Assembly (NCBI GenBank): GCA_030146875.1 | Contig: JASLAX010000083.1 | Location: 1 to 7,729 of the forward strand | DNA from: Longimicrobiaceae bacterium | Lineage (GTDB): Bacteria > Gemmatimonadota > Gemmatimonadetes > Longimicrobiales > Longimicrobiaceae | Reading direction: 5' to 3' | Length of the DNA: 7,729 nt | In this document: piece by piece, positions 4,742 through 7,729 of the stretch | Position numbering within the stretch: the stretch's first letter is position 1 | How the letters are laid out: every line of letters starts with the position of its first letter | The notes under the pieces: model-generated | What the model saw: only the letters and a program-made list of their open reading frames with translations | Databases searched by the model: none | What the model was told of the DNA's origin: nothing | Position numbers and translations under genes: made by a program

Positions 4742-7729
4742 CTAGAAGGTGAGGTTCACGGACGCGATCCACTGCGAGAGCTGCGGGAGCGTCGTCTGCT
4801 CGAACGCCCCGAAGTTCCCGCCGCGGGAACCGCCCAGGAACATCGCCTCCGGCTCCAGCCCGCCGTAGTTGGTCCAGGTGTACAGGTTGCGCCCGGCCAG
4901 CGAGACGCGGGCGCTGGCCGCCCCCATCCGGCGCGCGTAGCCGTCGGGCAGGGTGTAGGCCACCGAGACCTCGCGCAGCTTGCTGAACGAGGCGTCGTCG
5001 ATCAGGAAGTCCACCAGGTTGCGGCTCGACTGCACCCCCGCGATGCGCTCCGGGGCGAACTCGGCCGGAAAGAAGTTCTCGCGGCAGCGCCCGCCGAAGA
5101 AGGTGCAGCGCACGCGCGTGTTGCCGTCCACCTTGCGATGGCCGCGCTTGAAGTCGACCAGCGCGTAGAGCTGCAGGCGCGAGAACAGGGTGACGGTGGA
5201 GGTCACCGCCCCCTCCAGGTTGGGCAGCGAGCGGCCCAGGTACACCAGCGGCGCGTCGTCCGCCGTGCCGTACGTCAGGTCGGCGCCGGTGCAGAGGACC
5301 GAGCCGCCCTGGCCGTCGTCGCACATCACGTCCACCGCCGTCTGCGTCGCGGCGTCGAAGCGGGCGCTCACCACGCGGCGCTCGAAGAACGAGCCCAGCG
5401 GGTAGCCCACCTGGTGCCGCAGGAACGAGCCGGCGGTCACGAAGTCGAGCCCCGTCTGGCCCAGCGACACCACCTCGTTCTCGTTGGTGGAGACGGAGAG
5501 AGACAGGTCCCACGACAGCCGCTCGCGCTGCAGGGCGCGGGCGCGGGCCAGCAGCTCCATCCCCGTGTTGCGGACCTCGCCGGCGTTGAAGAACTGGAAG
5601 CCCGAGAAGCCTCCGGAGGGCGCGATCTCGCGCTCCAGGATGGCGTCCTCGGTGGTCTTGCGGTACCAGGTGAACTCCAGCCCCAGCCGGTCCTGCAGGA
5701 ACCCGGCGTCGAAGCCCAGCTCCAGCTCGGCGCCGCGCTCCGGGCCCAGGTCGGGGTTGCCGATGAACTGCGGGGTGACCGCCGGCGAGTCGCCGGGGCC
5801 GATGGCCGGGGCGTAGGTGCGCAGCGCCGCGTACGTCTGCGGCTGGCGCCCCGTCTCGCCGTAGGCGCCGCGCAGCTTCAGCGTGTTCAGCCACGACATG
5901 TCCGACAGGAACGACTCGTCGCTCACCACCCAGGCGGCGCTGAGCTTGGGGTAGTAGACGCGGTCGAAGTTCTCGCCGAAGGCGCTGTTGTCGTCGGCGC
6001 GCACCGCCGCGGTCAGGAAGACGCGGTCCTTCCACCCCACCTGCTGCTGCACGAACAGGCCGAGCGTGGCCTCCTCGATGAAGCCGCCGTCCGTGCGCCG
6101 GTTGGTCGTGGTGGCCGCCACCGCGGTCAGGCCGGGCGCCGGGAACACCTCGCCGTGGGCGTAGACCGAGTCGGTCTTGGTGCGGTAGTACTGCGCGCCC
6201 ACCGAGGTGGACGAGCGGAACGACGGGGTCAGGTCGAACGAGCCGGTGGCGCTGTAGTCCACCGTGCGGTACGAGATGTTGCGCGCGTTCACCTCGGCCA
6301 GGCCCAGCGCCTCGGAGCCGAAGACGGCGTTGTTCAGCGAGTCGATGCGCGGGAACAGGATCTCGTTGTCCTCGCGCGTGCGGTCCACGCCGAACGACAG
6401 GCGCTGCGCCATCCACCCGAACGGCCGGTGGTTCAGGTTCAGCGCCCCGGTCAGGCGGTTGACGCCCTGCCCGAAGTTGTAGAGCGCGTCGTACGCCTCG
6501 GGCGTGCCGCTGTGGAAGCCGCGGCGGAAGGCGTCGGGCACGTTGCGCGGGTCGGCCAGCACCGTTGACCACACGCGCCCGCCGAACCCGGCCTCGGCGC
6601 TCAGGTTGGTCCGCCCGTCCACGTACCCGGCCGAGAGGCCCACGTCCAGCTTCTCGCTGGGCGCCAGGTTCAGGTTCAGGCGCGCGCTGTAGCGGCGCAG
6701 GTCGTTGCTGGCCTCGGCGCCTTCGCTGTCCTCCATCCCCCCCGACGCGTAGTAGCGGAAGCGCTCGCTGCCGCCGCTCACGCCCAGCTCGTACTGCTGG
6801 TGGTGGCCGTTGCGGAAGATGGGCCGCCCGGCGGCGTTCTCGCGCTCCACGATGTCCAGCGACACGGTGTCCTGCTTCCCGGTGCCGGGGACCACCTGGA
6901 AGTTCGTCGCGAAGCGGCTCTCCGGGTCGCGCAGGTAGTTCACTCCCTGGCGCACCGTCAGGTTCCAGCGGGCGTTCCCCGCCGCGCCCTTCTTGGTGAT
7001 GATCTGGATGACGCCGTTGGACGCCTCGGTCCCGTAGAGCGTGGCGGCGGCGGGGCCCTTCAGGACCTCGATGCTCTCGATCTCCTCGGGGTTGATGTCG
7101 TTCAGCCGCGAGATGCTGCTGGAGGCGAAGCCCTGGTTGGCCGGGCCCGTCGCGGCGGCGTTGGCGATGCGCACGCCGTCCACGTAGATCAGCGGCTCGT
7201 TGCTGAGCGAGAACGACGAGGCGCCGCGGATGCGGATGCGGGCGCCGCTCCCCACCGCCCCGGTGCCGGGCTGGATCACCAGGCCCGCCACCCGGCCGTT
7301 CAGGAGCTGCTGCACGTTGTTGATGGGCGCGGTCTCGACCACGCGCGCGGCATCGATGGTGGCGATGGCGTTGCCCAGGGCGCGCTTCTCGGTGCCGCCG
7401 GCCGTGCCGGTGACGACCAGGGCGTCCAGGTTGATGGCCGACTCGGTCAGGGCGATGCGCACGCCGCGGGCGCCGGAGCTCACCGTGCGCGTGGCGGCGC
7501 GGTAGCCCAGGGTGGTGACCTGCAGCGTCACCTGCCCGGCGGGAAGACCCGTCAGGCGAAAGCGCCCCGCGGCGTCGGTGGTCGCGCGGCGGGCGGTGCC
7601 CTGCGCGGTGACGGTGGCGCCGGCGACCGGCCCCTGCGAGCCGGAGGACACGACCACCCCGGAGACCTCGCCCTCCTGCGCCGCCGCGGGCCCGGCCGCC
7701 AGCGCCGCCAGCGCGGCGGCCGCCGCGGC
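4742..7729 (-). CDS. SusC/RagA-family TonB-dependent transporter (5' end outside window)
   Basis: Outer-membrane, TonB-dependent importer; 995 residues are visible and the start codon lies beyond the right edge. Numbering from the edge: 1-17 is the end of a signal peptide (Ala/Leu-rich core, cleavage probably after GPAAA, before QEGEV). Residues ~20-95 form a carboxypeptidase-regulatory-like beta domain (VSGVVVSSGSQGPVAGATV, TDAAGRFRLTGLPAG). LDALVVTGTA (~102-111) is the likely TonB-box region. The plug follows (~114-249), with RIRIRGASS and the SusC-type signature VLKGPAAATLYGTEASNGV. The rest (~255-995) is the beta-barrel, ending in a short strand with terminal Phe (SVNLTF) as expected for BAM-dependent insertion. 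The length is typical for the family once the missing leader is added. Four cysteines fall in two close pairs (MCDDGQGGSVLC and RCTFFGGRC), possibly in extracellular loops. It is followed at 31 bp by the SusD-like partner. GTG at 7657 can be read as a start but lies inside the first beta strand, so it is not the true start. Substrate unknown. Confidence 0.95.
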   Translation of the reverse strand, partial: AAAAAALAALAAGPAAAQEGEVSGVVVSSGSQGPVAGATVTAQGTARRATTDAAGRFRLTGLPAGQVTLQVTTLGYRAATRTVSSGARGVRIALTESAINLDALVVTGTAGGTEKRALGNAIATIDAARVVETAPINNVQQLLNGRVAGLVIQPGTGAVGSGARIRIRGASSFSLSNEPLIYVDGVRIANAAATGPANQGFASSSISRLNDINPEEIESIEVLKGPAAATLYGTEASNGVIQIITKKGAAGNARWNLTVRQGVNYLRDPESRFATNFQVVPGTGKQDTVSLDIVERENAAGRPIFRNGHHQQYELGVSGGSERFRYYASGGMEDSEGAEASNDLRRYSARLNLNLAPSEKLDVGLSAGYVDGRTNLSAEAGFGGRVWSTVLADPRNVPDAFRRGFHSGTPEAYDALYNFGQGVNRLTGALNLNHRPFGWMAQRLSFGVDRTREDNEILFPRIDSLNNAVFGSEALGLAEVNARNISYRTVDYSATGSFDLTPSFRSSTSVGAQYYRTKTDSVYAHGEVFPAPGLTAVAATTTNRRTDGGFIEEATLGLFVQQQVGWKDRVFLTAAVRADDNSAFGENFDRVYYPKLSAAWVVSDESFLSDMSWLNTLKLRGAYGETGRQPQTYAALRTYAPAIGPGDSPAVTPQFIGNPDLGPERGAELELGFDAGFLQDRLGLEFTWYRKTTEDAILEREIAPSGGFSGFQFFNAGEVRNTGMELLARARALQRERLSWDLSLSVSTNENEVVSLGQTGLDFVTAGSFLRHQVGYPLGSFFERRVVSARFDAATQTAVDVMCDDGQGGSVLCTGADLTYGTADDAPLVYLGRSLPNLEGAVTSTVTLFSRLQLYALVDFKRGHRKVDGNTRVRCTFFGGRCRENFFPAEFAPERIAGVQSSRNLVDFLIDDASFSKLREVSVAYTLPDGYARRMGAASARVSLAGRNLYTWTNYGGLEPEAMFLGGSRGGNFGAFEQTTLPQLSQWIASVNLTF

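Noticed and set aside
4406..6568. A 720-codon plus-strand open frame, and others such as 3212-4615 (-) and 4722-6572 (-)
   Set aside because: They are antisense or alternative-frame readings of the SusC and SusD genes, with compositionally biased translations and no recognisable domains.

Overview
The window is about 70% G+C and reads as chromosomal DNA of a diderm (Gram-negative-type) bacterium. A SusC/SusD outer-membrane pair in such GC-rich DNA, with usable Shine-Dalgarno sites before the pilin and the SusD gene, a short type IV prepilin, and intergenic gaps filled with GC-rich hairpin repeats, fits Gemmatimonadota (Longimicrobium-like) best. A high-GC Bacteroidota/Rhodothermota relative is the alternative. 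This placement is inference from style, not from a database match.

Layout. (1) 1-566: a monocistronic type IV pilin-like gene (148-498, +) behind a candidate sigma-54 (-24/-12) promoter, closed by a textbook intrinsic terminator (17-bp perfect stem). (2) 571-774: a repeat-rich spacer with two ~83-bp imperfect direct repeats, each carrying two hairpins, plus a 13-bp tandem duplication. (3) 855-1295 (-): a 6-pyruvoyl-tetrahydropterin synthase/QueD family enzyme. (4) 1296-1454: a divergent promoter region holding a second and better sigma-54-type site that points at the next gene. (5) 1455-3063 (+): a stand-alone receiver protein followed after 49 bp by an EAL-domain c-di-GMP phosphodiesterase, probably one transcription unit. 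(6) 3064-3399: a convergent spacer with short simple-sequence repeats and a UUCG-capped hairpin placed as terminator for the minus-strand operon. (7) 3400-7729 (-): susC-like then susD-like genes, 31 bp apart; the susC-like gene runs off the right edge and lacks only the first part of its signal peptide.

How the genes may work together. The SusC-like TonB-dependent transporter and the SusD-like surface lipoprotein form one outer-membrane uptake complex of unknown substrate; no degradative enzyme lies beside them in the window. The receiver and EAL proteins look like a split signalling module in which a phosphorylation input may control c-di-GMP breakdown. Pili and c-di-GMP are commonly linked, and candidate sigma-54 promoters sit before both the pilin and the receiver-EAL unit, so co-regulation is a reasonable hypothesis. 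The pterin enzyme looks like unrelated housekeeping.

No wholly new system is evident. The points most worth a second look are the paired sigma-54 sites, the receiver-EAL module with its unassigned Cys-x-Cys N-terminal region, and the two-hairpin repeat family.
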